Assembly: GCA_021018815.1 (NCBI GenBank)
Contig: JAITYX010000063.1
Location: forward strand, 3,702,501-3,766,500
From: Talinum fruticosum
Taxonomy: Eukaryota; Streptophyta; Magnoliopsida; Caryophyllales; Talinaceae
DNA: 64,000 bases
Direction of reading: 5' to 3'
Below are positions 1-12,210 of this stretch, one piece after another. The notes beneath the pieces are model-generated. The model did not search any database, had not been told where the DNA came from, and saw nothing but the letters and a program-made list of their open reading frames with translations. A program made the position numbers and the translations under genes. Position 1 is the stretch's first letter, and each line of letters opens with the position of its first letter.

Positions 1-1039
1 AACATATTGGTCATCAATCTTTATTTTACCTCAGAGCATTATCAAGGAAATTGAGAGCATTTTCAGGAACTTTCTATGGGGCAACACCTGAACTTATGGG
101 AAACCCCCTCCTTGCCTGGGACATTATCTGTAAGCCAAAAAAGTTAGAGGCCTTGGTGAAAAGAACATGAAGAAATGGAATCAGGCTGCTATTGGAAAGC
201 ATCTATGGTATCTGTACTCTAATAAAGAGTGCCTTTGGATGAAGTGGATTAATGAAATATACATAAATGATCAGGATTTTGGAGACATCCAGATGACTGC
301 ACAATCCTCTTGGTACTGCTGGAAAATCTTGAAACTTTTGAGAGAGGTTTTCAAAGAGGTCATTGGAACTTTCACCAATCTGGGAGCTACACCATTTCCA
401 GTGGCTACAGATGGTTAATGGGGGCTCCATGTACTGATAGCATGGAAAAATATACTTGGAGCAGATACAATATACCCAAGCACAACTTTTGCTTTTAGCA
501 TATGATAAAAGGCAGACTACAGACCAAAGATAGGTTGAAGAAATTGAACATTTCAACCGATGAGTTATGTCCCCTATGCCTGGATGAAAAGGAGACACAT
601 GAGCATCTCTTTTTTGCTTGTGTTGTCAGCCAAACAAAATATCATGGCTTCAATGGGGGTAAACCCAACTGCAATATGCGGACATGGGATTGAGAACTTG
701 CTGAAACAAAGGATCGAAACTAAAAAAGACAGGAATATTTTCATGTTATACTTAACAGCTACCACATACTCCATTTGGATGGCCAGGAACTACAGAATCT
801 TCAGAGGGATTCAGCAAAGTATTGCGGCAATAACCTTCAGTTGCAGACAGAGTATGGTGGCTAGAATTTCCTACCTGAAGAAATGCTAACAGAAACAAAG
901 AATGCTGTTTGGAAATGTCTAGTTTACATTAAAGGCTTAGGGCAAAATCTGCTTTTCCTTTAATGGTTTTGTAAGTCTTATTAAATTCCCCCAAGTTTTG
1001 TAATAAAAAATCACTCTTTACCCAAAAAAAAAAAAAAAA
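1..1039 (+). mobile_element. LINE (non-LTR retrotransposon) 3' fragment
   Basis: This is the 3' end of a non-LTR retrotransposon that begins before the window. Broken reading frames at about 120-890 carry the C-terminal region that follows the reverse transcriptase in plant LINEs. At about 167-418 there is a tract rich in Trp and aromatic residues. At 502-640 there is a zinc-binding reverse-transcriptase (zf-RVT) type domain with the pattern CPLC...HLFFAC preceded by a TKDRL-like motif. The frame changes several times (near 418, 500 and 640), so no protein is made. The element ends in an A-run at 1024-1039, as expected for target-primed reverse transcription. The endonuclease and polymerase domains are outside the window or lost. 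It is probably an old, 5'-truncated copy. Confidence 0.8.
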
Positions 1040-2431
1040 GAGAGTATGATTCATACTTTATATAGATAAATTATTAAATAGACATTACACACCAACATTT
1101 AGTTAGATAATCTTTTTGATGTATGGGCTGGTATAGATGCTAATATTAATATGAGTTGAACTCTAACCTCTAATAATAAATTTTAAAAATTTTAATAAAT
1201 AATTGATTTTGTTTGATAATCAACATTAGGTTAGTTGCTACCCATACTTTTTTAATAGTTACTAATAAATTATGTTGTTTGATTTGAATTATATATTAAT
1301 GAGATACTAGATTTCCCCTATTACTAAAAATTTAGAAACCAAAAATCAAACAAAACTTCCATATAATTCATTAACTACGATTAAAATTAAACAATTAAAT
1401 AAGAGTCAAATGAATTAATTAATTCTTTAGGATATCAAACAATATTCACTAACTATTTCAGCTCCTTATAGTTATTTTGAACAAGTATTTTACTGGCTTT
1501 GATGCAAAATAAAGTGAAATATTCAACCTAAATTTCAAATTAGAAGACAGTTGGGGTTTAAAAAATGGAATATACGAATTTTCAAGTTCGTATTGTTAAG
1601 GTTTAAACAATATTCAGTAATTATTTTAGTTCCTTATAGTTATTTTGAACAAGTATTTTAGTAACTCTGATGCAAATTATAAAGTGAAATATTCAACCTA
1701 AATTTCAAATTAAAAGATAGTTAAGTTTCCATATAATCCAACTTATTTTAAGATAGTTAAAGGAGTTTATTCTTTATAGAAAAAAATTTATTAATAAAAT
1801 GTCATACGAAATTTATAAAAATAATTTTTTTGACAAGAATAAATCTAAAATATATAAACAGATCTCTATTTTGATAAAATTAATGTTAAATATACTTTCG
1901 TTTGACTCTATACTTTTAGTATCAATATGATCACAAACTGTGGTTTTCGACTGTAATATTGGAGTTTTTTTGGCACTTACCATCCTTTAGGTATTAGACA
2001 CTAATTTTTTTAAGTTTTAGGTTTTAAATTTAATTTTATTACCCGTAACTATTAAATATATTTAAAATTAGCATCTAACTCTGGCGAACTGGTGACATAG
2101 TGAAAACAACATATACGGTGAGTGAATCCGCTGAAATAATTTCACTCCCATTTTTCATGATTTTATATTTAATAATAATAATAATTTTCTAAATTATACC
2201 TGATCCTTTAGTATTCAATTAACTATATTCACTAATACTCATTCAGTATCAATAGTTGCATTCTGTACATCTCTAAACTCACTACCTCAACTTCCTCTAT
2301 ATATCATATAAGTATGACATTTTTTTAATAGTAAGTATATGATACTCCTATATAATTTGATAACACCAATGATAATAATTTATAAAACAAATGTTTCAAT
2401 TTATAACGATAACAAAGACGAAGGTAATTGG
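1040..2431. other. AT-rich intergenic DNA without a recognisable gene
   Basis: The sequence is strongly AT-rich with stops in all frames. Apart from a direct duplication at 1437-1725, I see no coding or RNA signature. It separates the LINE tail from the CACTA element. Confidence 0.6.
1437..1725. repeat. Imperfect direct duplication, about 120 bp units
   Basis: Two copies (about 1437-1556 and 1605-1725) share the same order of words: AAACAATATTCA, CTCCTTATAGTTATTTTGAA, CAAGTATTTTA, GTGAAATATTCAACC and TAAATTTCAAATTA. They are separated by about 48 bp and differ by scattered substitutions. No function is apparent; it looks like a local duplication. Confidence 0.75.
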
Positions 2432-2769
2432 CACTACTACAAAACTGCTAATTAGCGACGGATCCTAACAAAAACCGACAATTGTGTCATACAATGACAG
2501 AATTAGCGACGGAAATAGGAATCCGTCACTAATTTAGAATTAGCGACGGAAATTTCCGTCTCTAATCCGTCGCTAATTTACACAGCGACGGAAAATTCCG
2601 TCGCTAATGTTAGATCGATTTTTCAGATGTAGCAAAACCCAAAAAAATTTTAATTAAATTAAATTAGTACTTAGCGACGGAATACGCCGTCGCTGTTCCG
2701 TCGCTAAGTACAATTTTGTATTTAGCGACTGAACAGCAACGGACCGTTCCGTCGCTAAATCTGAATAAA
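2432..2769. repeat. CACTA copy 1: 5' terminal and subterminal repeats
   Basis: After the terminal CACTACTACAAAA, at least six TTAGCGACGGA-type words occur, often back to back with TCCGTCGCTAA to make short palindromes, for example near 2536-2580 and 2670-2710. In En/Spm elements the subterminal repeats bind the TNPA protein; that role is inferred here from family knowledge. Confidence 0.85.
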
Positions 2770-3073
2770 TTCAGATCCGACTTTTCGGCTAGACTAATTC
2801 CCGAAAGCAAAGAGAGACTCCGAGCGAGCGATTGCGAGCGTTAGTGCCCAACACCGGTCGCCACCCCCACACCCGCCGCTGTTCGCCCGCTGCCGCCTTC
2901 GCCGGCAGCCCATTCGCCATCCGCGGCCCTTCGTCCGCCGCCCTTCGTCCGATCCTTGTGCCGCCGCTGCTCCCGACCCTTGTGCCGCCGTCGCCACCGC
3001 CGCACGCTTGTCCTCTCGCCGCCACCGCCCTCTCCTCCAGCCTGGCGCCGCCCGTGCCGCCCCTTCTTTAAAG
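2770..3073 (+). other. GC-rich leader exon of the CACTA copy 1 transposase transcript
   Basis: A sharply GC-rich island of about 300 bp, with many CCGCCG and GCCGCC words, lies between the AT-rich subterminal repeat and an AT-rich intron. A splice-donor-like AAAG|GTATTG stands at its 3' edge (GT at 3074). The first probable transposase ATG is at 3828, so this is likely a non-coding first exon followed by an intron of about 0.7 kb. Open frames here on both strands look like a composition effect. CACTA copy 2 has a similar CCG-rich leader at the same relative place (33176-33210). Confidence 0.55.
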
Positions 3074-3827
3074 GTATTGTTTTCTTGATTTCTATTAGAT
3101 TTGGGGTTTGAAAAAATTTAAGTTCAAATTGATGAATATATGTAATTTGTTGAAAATTAATGTTGTTTGTGAATGAATTTGAAAAAGAAAATGTGCAATT
3201 GTGTTATTGAAGGAGTAAATGTTATTGAAGTTAGATTTAGGGTTTTTAAAAATGTAACTTCAAATTGATGAATATGTATAACTTGTTGGAAATTAATGTT
3301 ATTTGTGAATGAATTTAAAAAGAAAAATGTGCAATTGTGTTATTTATGGAGTAAATGTTATTGAAGTTAGATTTGTTGGAAATTATTATTGAAGTTGAAG
3401 TAAATGTTATTTATGTATAGAATTTGTGTTGTTGAAAGTATGTGGTGTTAGATTTGTTGGAAATTATTGTTGAAGTTGAAGTAAATGTTTTTGTGATTTA
3501 TATATGTGCAATTGTTTGTGGTTTATTTGTGTGAGTTTGTTTATGCTAATTAGGTATGATTAGGTATGATTAGTCATGATTAGTTTAATTATATTTATGT
3601 GAGTTTATTTATGCTAATTAGGTATGATTAGTTTACTTATGATATAAATACTTATGAGTAAAATATAGAAATTAAAGAAATTTATGTATAATAAAAAATA
3701 TATGTTAAATGCATAATGGTTATATATAGATTATGTTCATTATAGAATAAATGTAATCATAACATCTCCATGTATTGATATTATTAACTAATAATTTAAT
3801 AAATTGTTAAATGTCAATCGAATATAT

Positions 3828-6800
3828 ATGGACGGGCCTACGCATCGTAGATGGATGTATCGTAGGTTATTACCTGGTAGAGTTCGGTATAAACAAGAGT
3901 TTTTAGACGGGGTTGAGGAGTTTGATGCAGATGTTAGAAGTCAATCAAAATTTGTACATAATCAACAATATAGGTGTCAATGTCGCAAATGCGTAAATCG
4001 GAAGTATAAGGATCCGGATGAAGTTAAGTTGCACCTTTATCAATATGGTTTTCTTCCTAACTATTGATATTGGACTAGTCATGGAGAAATAGATTCTCAT
4101 TTACATGAGGATGTTGGTATGACTTCTAATATATTCAACGACGAAAGTGGCACCAATCATATGAACTACGGCGATGTAGAAACAAATATCGACCGTATGA
4201 ATGATATGGTCACGGATGCCATGATCTCAAATCAATACTCTACAAGTGAGCCTCCAAATACCCATGCCCAAACTTTCTTTAATATGGTTGAGGCTGCGCA
4301 ACGACCTTTGTGGGTAGGAAATGAAACTCACACTCGAGTTGTGCGCCACCGTTAGAATGTTGAGCATCAAGTCCGACTACAACATACCTCAAAATTGCTT
4401 TAATGAAATTGCTCAACTTATGAAGGAGATTTGTTCGCCCGATAACCGAGTTCCTCGTGACATTCACCATGCACAGGAGGTCATTAAGAATCTTGGGATG
4501 AATGTTCAAAAAATTGATTATTGTCGACAAGGTTGCATGTTGTTCTACAAAGAGGACATTAATCTTGATTCATGCAAGTTTTGTGGTCATGCGAGATGGA
4601 AGCGTCAAAGGGAAAGACAAAGCAAAAGTCAAAGAACTCCATTTGTAAGGATGCATTACTTGCCATTAATACCAAGACTTCAACGCTTGTTTGCTTCAAA
4701 AACCACAGCGAGACCACATGATATGGCATTATGAGAATGTAAGAGAGGATGGTGTTATATGTCATCCTTCCGATGGTGAAGCATGGAAACATTTTGATAG
4801 AGTTCGCCCGAATTTGCTACTGAACCTAGAAATATTAGACTTGGTTTGTGCGCGGATGGGTTTAATCCATTCAGCCAACCTTCAAGGTTTTATTCAATCT
4901 AGCCAATCGTTGTTACGCCTTATAATCTACCACCACGAGTTATGCATGACGACGCCTTATATGTTCTTGACATGCATCATGCTAGGGCCTACAAATCCGA
5001 AAAATAAAATTGATGTGTACTTGCAGCCTCTTATTGACAAGCTGAAAACACTATGGGAAGATGGTATTAAAACATATGATATTTCAAAAGGTGGGAACTT
5101 TCTCATGAAGGTTGCGTTGATGTGGACATTAATGATTTCCCGGCCTATGGTATGTTGTTTGGATGGAGTACGCATGGTGTCATGTCATGCCTGGTATGTA
5201 TGAATCAAAAAACAGCATTAAAACTTAGAAATGGCCGAAAATTTTCATGGTTTGATTTCCATCGGCGGTTTTTGCCCCGAAGTCACGCATTTTGAAGGAA
5301 TAGCACATCGTTTACAAAAGGAAAAAGCGTACATTCGGGTCCTCCTCGTCGATATACGGGGAAGAAATAAAACAATGGGTTGAAAGCTTTCCCAAAGTAA
5401 CGAAGAGCAAGAAATTAACATTTCGGGGTTCAAAAAGGATTATAAGCTGGACAAAACAAAGCATATTTTGGGAGCTTACATATTGGAAAGATCAATTGCT
5501 TCGCCACAACTTAGATGTGATGCACATTGAGAAGAACTTTTCGAGAATATAATTAACACTATTATGGATATTCCTGGTAAAACAAAGGATGATATCAAGG
5601 CAAGAATGGATTTGAAAGAGTTGTGTGATCGTGTGGAGTTGAATTTAAAGCACGGAGTAAATGGTAAAATTCTCAAACCGAAGGCAAAATATGTGTTCAC
5701 GTTGGAGCGAGAAGAGGGCAATATGTGAATGGGCAAGAGAGTTGAAAATGCCGGATGATTACTTGTTATAACATTTCATACCTTGTCAACCCAAACTCCA
5801 CTAAGTTCCATAGCATGAAAAGTCATGATTGTCATGTTTTCATGGAGAGTCTTCTTCCAATAGCATTTAGTGCACTCCGGACGAGGTTTTAGCGCCTCTC
5901 ATTGAAATTAGTGAGTTCTTCAAGAACCTTTGCTCATCTGTTTTACGGGATGCGGAGTTAGAGCAAATGCATCGAAATATTTCAATAACACTTTGTAAAT
6001 TGGAAACAACATTTCCTCCTGGGTTCTTCAATGTGATGAAACACTTGCCTATTCATTTGGCGGAGGAAGCAAAATTGGGTGATCCGGTACAATACCGGTG
6101 GATGTATCCATTTGAGAGGTTCTTTGGCCGATTGAAGAGATCCATAGGAAACAAATCAAAGTCTGAATGGAGTATCACTGAAAAGTACGCACGATTTGAA
6201 GAAACACATTTTGCATCTTACTATTTCGGCTTTAACATGCCTTGTATGCGCACTAGAAGTCGACGAAATGAAGGCAACGAAGTTCCATACCAGAATCCTA
6301 TTCTTTCGGTATTCATACCGGAAGGTGCTCCAATTGGGAAGTGCACTCCGCGTTTCCTTGATGATAAGTAAAAGACGGCTGCACATGTGCATGTTTTACT
6401 TGAACTGTTCGAAGTTAAACCTTACCTTGTGTGAGTTTATCTTCTCCTATTGAACACTCGTTTCAATAAATTTTTCCTAAACGATGATGTCATATTAATA
6501 AAATCTTTGAACTCGGTCTCTTCGAACACCAAAAACGAGCTATGTATGGTGATGTTATTGATGCTTGCAATTGACGCAATGGTGGAAAGTGAGTTCGAAG
6601 ATTGGTTCAAAGGATCTGTGAGTATCATATATTAATACTAAACAAATTTATTAGTATTGGTTGTTCAATTTTAATAAACTAAACGAACACTATGTTATTG
6701 ACACAGATTCATTATTATCGGGTATATCATGATGAAAAGCATGTTTACTTGATGCAATTAGCTCAAGGTTCTTTAAGGAGAGTGAAAACATGGACAACAT

Positions 6801-7514
6801 ATATGGTGAATGGAATGTTATTTCATACCGAGGCTCGAAATGAAGGGAGGATGACCTTCAATTGTGGTGTCCGTGTCAAAGGAACTAATGGAGGACATGT
6901 TCAAAATAATTACTATGGCATCTTGTAAGAAGTAGTTGAAGTTGAATATGTTGGTGAACCAATAAAAAGGTGTGTGCTATTTAAATGCGATTGATTTGAC
7001 CCTAGTCGTCCTCGGGAACTCGAGTGCCATAAATTTAGTTCGTATATTGAAGTGCATCGTACAAGGCGTTATCGTAAGTACGATCCTTTCATATTTGCTA
7101 GTACTGCAACTCAGGTGTATTATATGTCATATCCACAAGGGGTCCCTAGAGAAAAACTGAATTGGTTCGTCGCAGTGGCATCAAAACCAAGGGCCGAGTT
7201 GATGACCAATATACTATTCCTCTTGCATTCCAAGAGGATAGTATGGGTACGATCGATCCTATAATAGAAACTTTGTCGGACACTTTGGTTGATAACTCAA
7301 TCTCAGCGATAAGAATTATTTGATGATGTTATTTTAAACCGAGAAGATGGGATTGAGGATGTTAGTGAAGAAGATGATGGTGAAGAAGATGAGGAAGGTG
7401 AATGGGATGATGATAACATCACCGATAATCGAAGAACAACATATCCTATTCAATGATGCCGAAGAGGATAGTGAAGAAGACGATGATGATACTGATGATG
7501 AGAATGATGGCTAG
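3828..7514 (+). pseudogene. TNP2-like CACTA transposase, decayed
   Basis: This is a relic of the TNP2-type transposase that cuts CACTA element ends. The likely start is ATG 3828 (MDGPTHRRWMY). An N-terminal transposase-associated domain with Cys/His residues follows (about 3828-4060). The Transposase_21-type core comes next, with recognisable blocks CKFCGHARWKRQ, MHYLPLIPRLQRL, CHPSDGEAWKHFDR, TPYNLPP and WFDFHRRFLP. HNLDVMHIEKNF lies near 5505-5540. A DUF4218-like block (PIHLAEEA, RWMYPFERFFGRLKR) is at 5967-6370. A DUF4216-like block (KYDPFIFA, QVYYMSYPQG) is at 6700-7260. An Asp/Glu-rich tail runs to the TAG at 7512. Frameshifts near 4340 and 4735 and stops across 4900-5480 show it is inactive. 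Introns interrupt the 3' half. Confidence 0.85.
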
Positions 7515-7759
7515 TTGATGATGTTCTTTTTTTGATTTGGTTTTATTGAATAACTTTCATTCATGTTGTAATCAAATGAATTCTTATTAATGTAATGAAG
7601 GTGAAATAATTGAAGCGTAATTTATTCATATAAGAATATTTATATTTAATGCTTACATGTGTATATGTTTACTAATGTTTATATGTTGTTTTATAAGGAA
7701 TCACTTTAACCGTTGGATGTTTACTAATAGTGGTTTTCTCGTTGTTTATGTTCAGAAAA

Positions 7760-9634
7760 ATGGAGAGAGGTAGAGGCGGGTCCAAAAGATCGGCTACTCG
7801 GGGAAGGGATAGAAACACCACTACCGATGGGGAAGGTAATGATGTCGAGCACTTCTACCCCCTCTCAAAACCCTCATAACCTTCAATCTCCTGTAGGTGG
7901 AGCACTATCTCCACACTCCCCTTATAACCAAACTCCAATGGGGGGTCATTTATTCCCAACCCTCCTTTTTCCAACCCCTAAACATCCCACACATGCAAAG
8001 CCCAATTGGTGGGTCTTTCATCCCAAACCATCCATATTCTCAGCAAGACCATATGTACTCAAACCCGCCCATTGGATATGCATATAACCAATATGGTACA
8101 AATAGTGTACCACGCATCCACATTGGTGCCGAACAAAGGCCACCACAAAGGCCAACAAATGATGGGTCAATTGATGCGAGGAACGAGCATGCTAGTCTTG
8201 AATCAAGCACTCGCTAGCAGCCGACAAAAGATTCGAATTGAGCCGAGATGGTGAAGGGCAAGTGTGATAATAAATAATAAAATAAATTAAGCTTAATAGT
8301 TTAATAGTATAACTAACTATTTTATATGTTTGTTGAGTAGGTTCTTCCCCATTGACAAAGTTGTGGGCACGATTTCCCACATCTTCCAAAGCAAGTTCGA
8401 CGGAGCTTGGCCTACATGGGGTAAAGTTCCTCGATCGGAACGTGATATGTGGTTTTCTAAGTTGAAGGTAATGACAAATCGTTAGTTTTCGAATTTGAGA
8501 TAACATAATGACTTATTGTGCATGTTCGAACATTATATTATAATTTCATAACTTATAAACTACTTTTTATTTATATAGAAATTTTTCACTTGGTCTCCAA
8601 CGGATGAAGTCCAAATAAGAAGAAATTTTGAAAAGAAAGGAAGTGATCGATTAAAGGACTTTATGCTGAAGGCGAGGAAAAATAAGAAGAAGTCGAAATG
8701 GTTGGGTGACAACTACTGGCACAAGTTGTTGGAATATTGGGAAACTAGCGACTACAAGAAGTTACGTGAGCAGGCTCGGAAAAACCGCCATGCTGATCAA
8801 GGGGGACTTGGTTCATCGCTCCATACTTGTGGCTCAATCCCCATGACGAAGCATAAGCGGCGATTTGTACATACCCCTTTATTAATAATTACGCATGTAA
8901 CTATCAACATGTTCATATTAGTAAATTGATTCTCTACTAATTTTTTTTTTTTAGATGAAGGAGCTTAAAGGAGTTCAGCCTCTACCTACCCAACTATTTT
9001 CACGTACCCACAAAACAAAAAAGGACGAATGGGTCAACAAAAAATCCAAGGCCATTTATGTGAGTAACCTTAAATATGCAATTTTCATATTTTTCAATCT
9101 ATGGTTTTCGTTAACAACTTGTTATAGTTACATGCCTCAAATATTTATATTTTATTCAGCACAAGTTTCAAAAGAGTGGGAAGAGTTGCGAAACACTCAA
9201 CCCACTCAACCTTCTAGTGATGACCCCAACTCTTCGAAGATCAAGTCTCCACCCCTTCACAACATGAGTTGTGCGTCAAAGCCAATGCGAACAAGAAAGG
9301 TCGCATTTATGGACTTGGATCCGAGGCTAAAAACTTCAAACCAACCATGCCCTTCAAATCACCGAAAGCTTCTACTGCAGATGACTCGGATTTGAGAGCA
9401 ACGAGTGCATAATTTATCTTCTAAGTTACATAAATCGATTGAGCATGCTCGGGTGCTTGGGTTGGAAAATAGGCAGCTTAAAGAAAGGTGGACAGTTTCG
9501 CTAAGCCAATAGCACGCTTCAATGAATTTCTGCAGTCTCGGCAAGCATCCGGATCCCACCGTCGACCGAGTACAACCACAAGAGGAAGAGGAAGAGGAAG
9601 AGGATGAGGATGAGGATGAGGATGAGGAAGAGTG
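7760..9634 (+). pseudogene. TNPA-like second gene of CACTA copy 1
   Basis: This gene lies 246 bp after tnp2 on the same strand. It starts at ATG 7760 (MERGRGGSKRSATRG) just after a TTCAG acceptor. Exon edges fit GT-AG introns: 8341-8467 (WPTWGKVPRSERDMWF), 8579-8866 (FFTWSPTDEVQIRRNF, KWLGDNYWHKLLEYWE), 8955-9059 (MKELKGVQPLPTQLFSRTH, KKSKAIY) and 9160 onward (EWEELRNTQPTQ). These blocks match the plant Transposase_24 family found beside TNP2. The C-terminus is a heptad-like helix (SIEHARVLGLENRQLKE) and then a Glu/Asp run. A one-base loss at the start of the last exon breaks the frame relative to CACTA copy 3, and the first exon is also shifted near 7855. In En/Spm the equivalent protein binds the subterminal repeats; that function is inferred. 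Confidence 0.78.
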
Positions 9635-9944
9635 AGGACCCTGAATGCATTGTGAACTTTTGTATATATTGGTGAACACTTTGCGAACTTTTTAGATGTG
9701 TTTATGGTTTCCTGTGAACTTTTACATGCTTGTTTTTTTGAACTTGTGAATTTGTTTTAAATATGTTTTGATTATTCATGATTTTGAACATGTAAGTTGG
9801 ATTTGTATATCCAACTTTGATGAGTTCTTTGTAGCCGGCAAATGTAAATGCCACATATGTGAATGTTGGATTTGTATATCCATTCACAATTTTTTGTATT
9901 AGGGTCACGAATAATTAGAGAATTTTATTTTGGATTTTTTACAT

Positions 9945-10166
9945 AATAGCAACGGAACAGAGACGGAACAGCGATGGATCTACTCGGAATCGGCGACGGA
10001 AACAGATGACGGATGGATTTGGCCATTTCCGTCATTAAATTTTAGCGACCCACGATTTAGCGACGGAATTTTCCGTCGCTAATTCCGTCGCTAAAACTGG
10101 AAATCCGTCGCTATTTAACAATATTCCATCGCTAAATACGTCGCTATTCGTCGGTTTTTAGTAGTG
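9945..10166. repeat. CACTA copy 1: 3' subterminal and terminal repeats
   Basis: There are dense GCGACGGAA / TTCCGTCGC words, including a palindrome near 10047-10095, ending in the terminal TTTTTAGTAGTG. This mirrors the 5' end. Confidence 0.85.
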
Positions 10167-11463
10167 TGGTGACAAGACATAGTTCGATCACATGGAGCAA
10201 ATTACTAAATAAGAAGGAGGGTTACAACCATTTCGGATGGAGGTGTTTATTTGAGTGAATAAATTATAATCAATATATAAATTAATAAATGAAATAATTA
10301 TTCAAACATATAATTATTTCCTCCAAAATAGTTTTTATATAACAGTAATGATTGATTAATCATTTATGATACCTTGGTTATAGATAAGGTGTACATAATA
10401 TAATTATTCAAAAATAAAAAAATATTACTCTTAGTCTAAAAGATGTGCATAGATAATCTAATCATTCCAAGAACTTAGGTAATTACTATTTTTTTTTCCG
10501 CTTATAATTTCCTAGCTCAAATAATAATTTTTCTTTTGTAAAACACAAAATAACCCTTATAAAACACTATGGTTGGACTTTTTCTATGTCATATGAAATT
10601 TTTTATTTTTCTAGGGATTATTTCAAGGAAAAATAATGATATAAACTATAAAAATATTTTAAAATTACAAAATTAAAAGGATTGGATGAAAATAATATAA
10701 ACTTTTTGGGCTGAAATAAAACACTACGAACTTATGATATTAGTATAGTATGAACTTTAAGACTATTTAATGCAATATTGCCATGTTAAGAAATTGTGAT
10801 TGAGTGAAGCAATAACGTGCCAGGTAATGTTGTTTATGTAGGCAGTGAGTCACTTAATTTATTTATCATAATTTGTTTAACGATTTTTCAAATGTATTGA
10901 TACAAATAAAAAAATCAATCTTAATATTCAACTATGTCATCCGAGTGAGTGACTTCACTTACCATATTATCGTAATACCCTTCTTAACTCAATGGTATTA
11001 TAATGACATTAAATAGGGTTAAGTTTTATCTGTTGACATCCAATAAAATAGTTGATATTATTCTCTGCTAATAACTATAGAGTTGGTGTTATTTTTATCC
11101 AAGAATCCAAATTAACATGGTTAAGAAAAATATTATTTGTTGTATTTTGTTTTCAAAATGTAGTATATCTTGATAATTTTATATTGTACTTATTTGTTTT
11201 AATTTGAATTAATTATTTACAAAAATAGTTCTTAATTTGACTTTTAATTTTATCTTTTATCGTTTTCTTTTTCCTATTATATATTTTTCTCCGCTTAGAG
11301 AGCAACTCTTGTATATTCCACTTGAGGAATATCAAATTATTTTTTTCTTAATATATGCGATATTGTGTATAATTTTTTAGGTGTAGCTCTAATTGTATAT
11401 TCCTCTGACCTATTTGTTATTAACCCAAAACTCTTTTCAGAAGCCCAACTGTAGCAATACATA

Positions 11464-11501
<38 letters not shown>

Positions 11502-11929
11502 TTATGGTGTATAGAAAATAAACAAACGCGTGAGCTCGTGACTTGGGTGTGTACCTAGCTCCGGTACCCAAGAATTTACCTAATAATTTTTCCGATTTTG
11601 GTTTCAATTTAGTAACGATTGTATTGTCAATGTAAAACAGTTTTAAGTTTTAACTCAATAGTACTATTATCATCTAATTAAAAAATTCTCAAAAAATAAA
11701 TAAAATATAAAATTGTTGGAGACGCAGGAGACCTATTAGGACACATCGAGTCCTAATCCAACTAAAATATAATTATTTACACGTATATATCATAAACAAG
11801 TGAAGAGAGAAAAATTAAAAAAAAAAAAGACAAACAATTATAAAGAGAAAGCCACAAAAGTAATTATGACAACAAATAGTGAGGAGAGTAGCGAAACATA
11901 ATCTAGACATATTTTGCAATTAAAAAGAA
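10167..11929. other. AT-rich intergenic DNA
   Basis: There is no coding signal on either strand. It contains a TA microsatellite. At about 11712-11770 there is an extra copy of the GDSL upstream motif (GTTGGAGACGCAGGAG, CGAGTCCTAATC) that recurs at 12028-12075 and 25205-25250. Confidence 0.6.
11466..11498. repeat. (TA)n microsatellite
   Basis: About 16 uninterrupted TA units. Confidence 0.95.
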
Positions 11930-12143
11930 AATTTAGACGTATATATCATAAATAAGTAATATTAAAAAAATAAACAAGTAAGATAAAACTGTAAGCCTAG
12001 GAAAAAAATAAAATAAAATAGAAACTTGTTGGACACTTAGGAGAGCTATTAGGAAACATCGAGTCCTAATCTAACTAAAATATAATATAATGATATCCAA
12101 ATCCAAATCCTAATGGAATTAGAAAGCAGACGAGAGCTTCGGC

Positions 12144-12155
12144 TTTAAATAGAGG
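12144..12155 (+). promoter_or_regulatory. TATA-like box of GDSL copy 1
   Basis: TTTAAATAGAGG lies 67 bp before the ATG at 12211. A transcript start about 30 bp downstream (about 12175-12185, CTCCAATACTCAAG) would give a short leader. The same box and leader are identical in copy 2. Assignment is by position and sequence only. Confidence 0.5.
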
Positions 12156-12210
12156 CCTGAATCCCCTGTGCTCCAATACTCAAGCCAACGACCAGCAAAG
12201 ACTTACACCA

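Larger units (their letters stand above)
2432..10166 (+). mobile_element. Full-length CACTA (En/Spm-type) DNA transposon, copy 1
   Basis: The element starts CACTACTACAAAA at 2432 and ends TTTTTAGTAGTG at 10166. The 3-bp flanks are TGG (2429-2431) and TGG (10167-10169), the 3-bp target duplication expected for this superfamily. Both subterminal regions hold repeated TTAGCGACGGAA words and their complements. Inside, in order, are a GC-rich leader exon, a TNP2-like transposase gene and a TNPA-like gene with GT-AG introns. The total length is 7,735 bp. Both genes contain frameshifts and stops, so the copy is probably not autonomous. The intact ends and target duplication suggest it could still be moved in trans. 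Confidence 0.92.

Noticed and set aside
2789..3071. Overlapping open frames on both strands in the GC-rich island
   Set aside because: Composition-driven; Ala/Pro/Arg-rich with no domain, and the island is better explained as a leader exon of the CACTA transcript.
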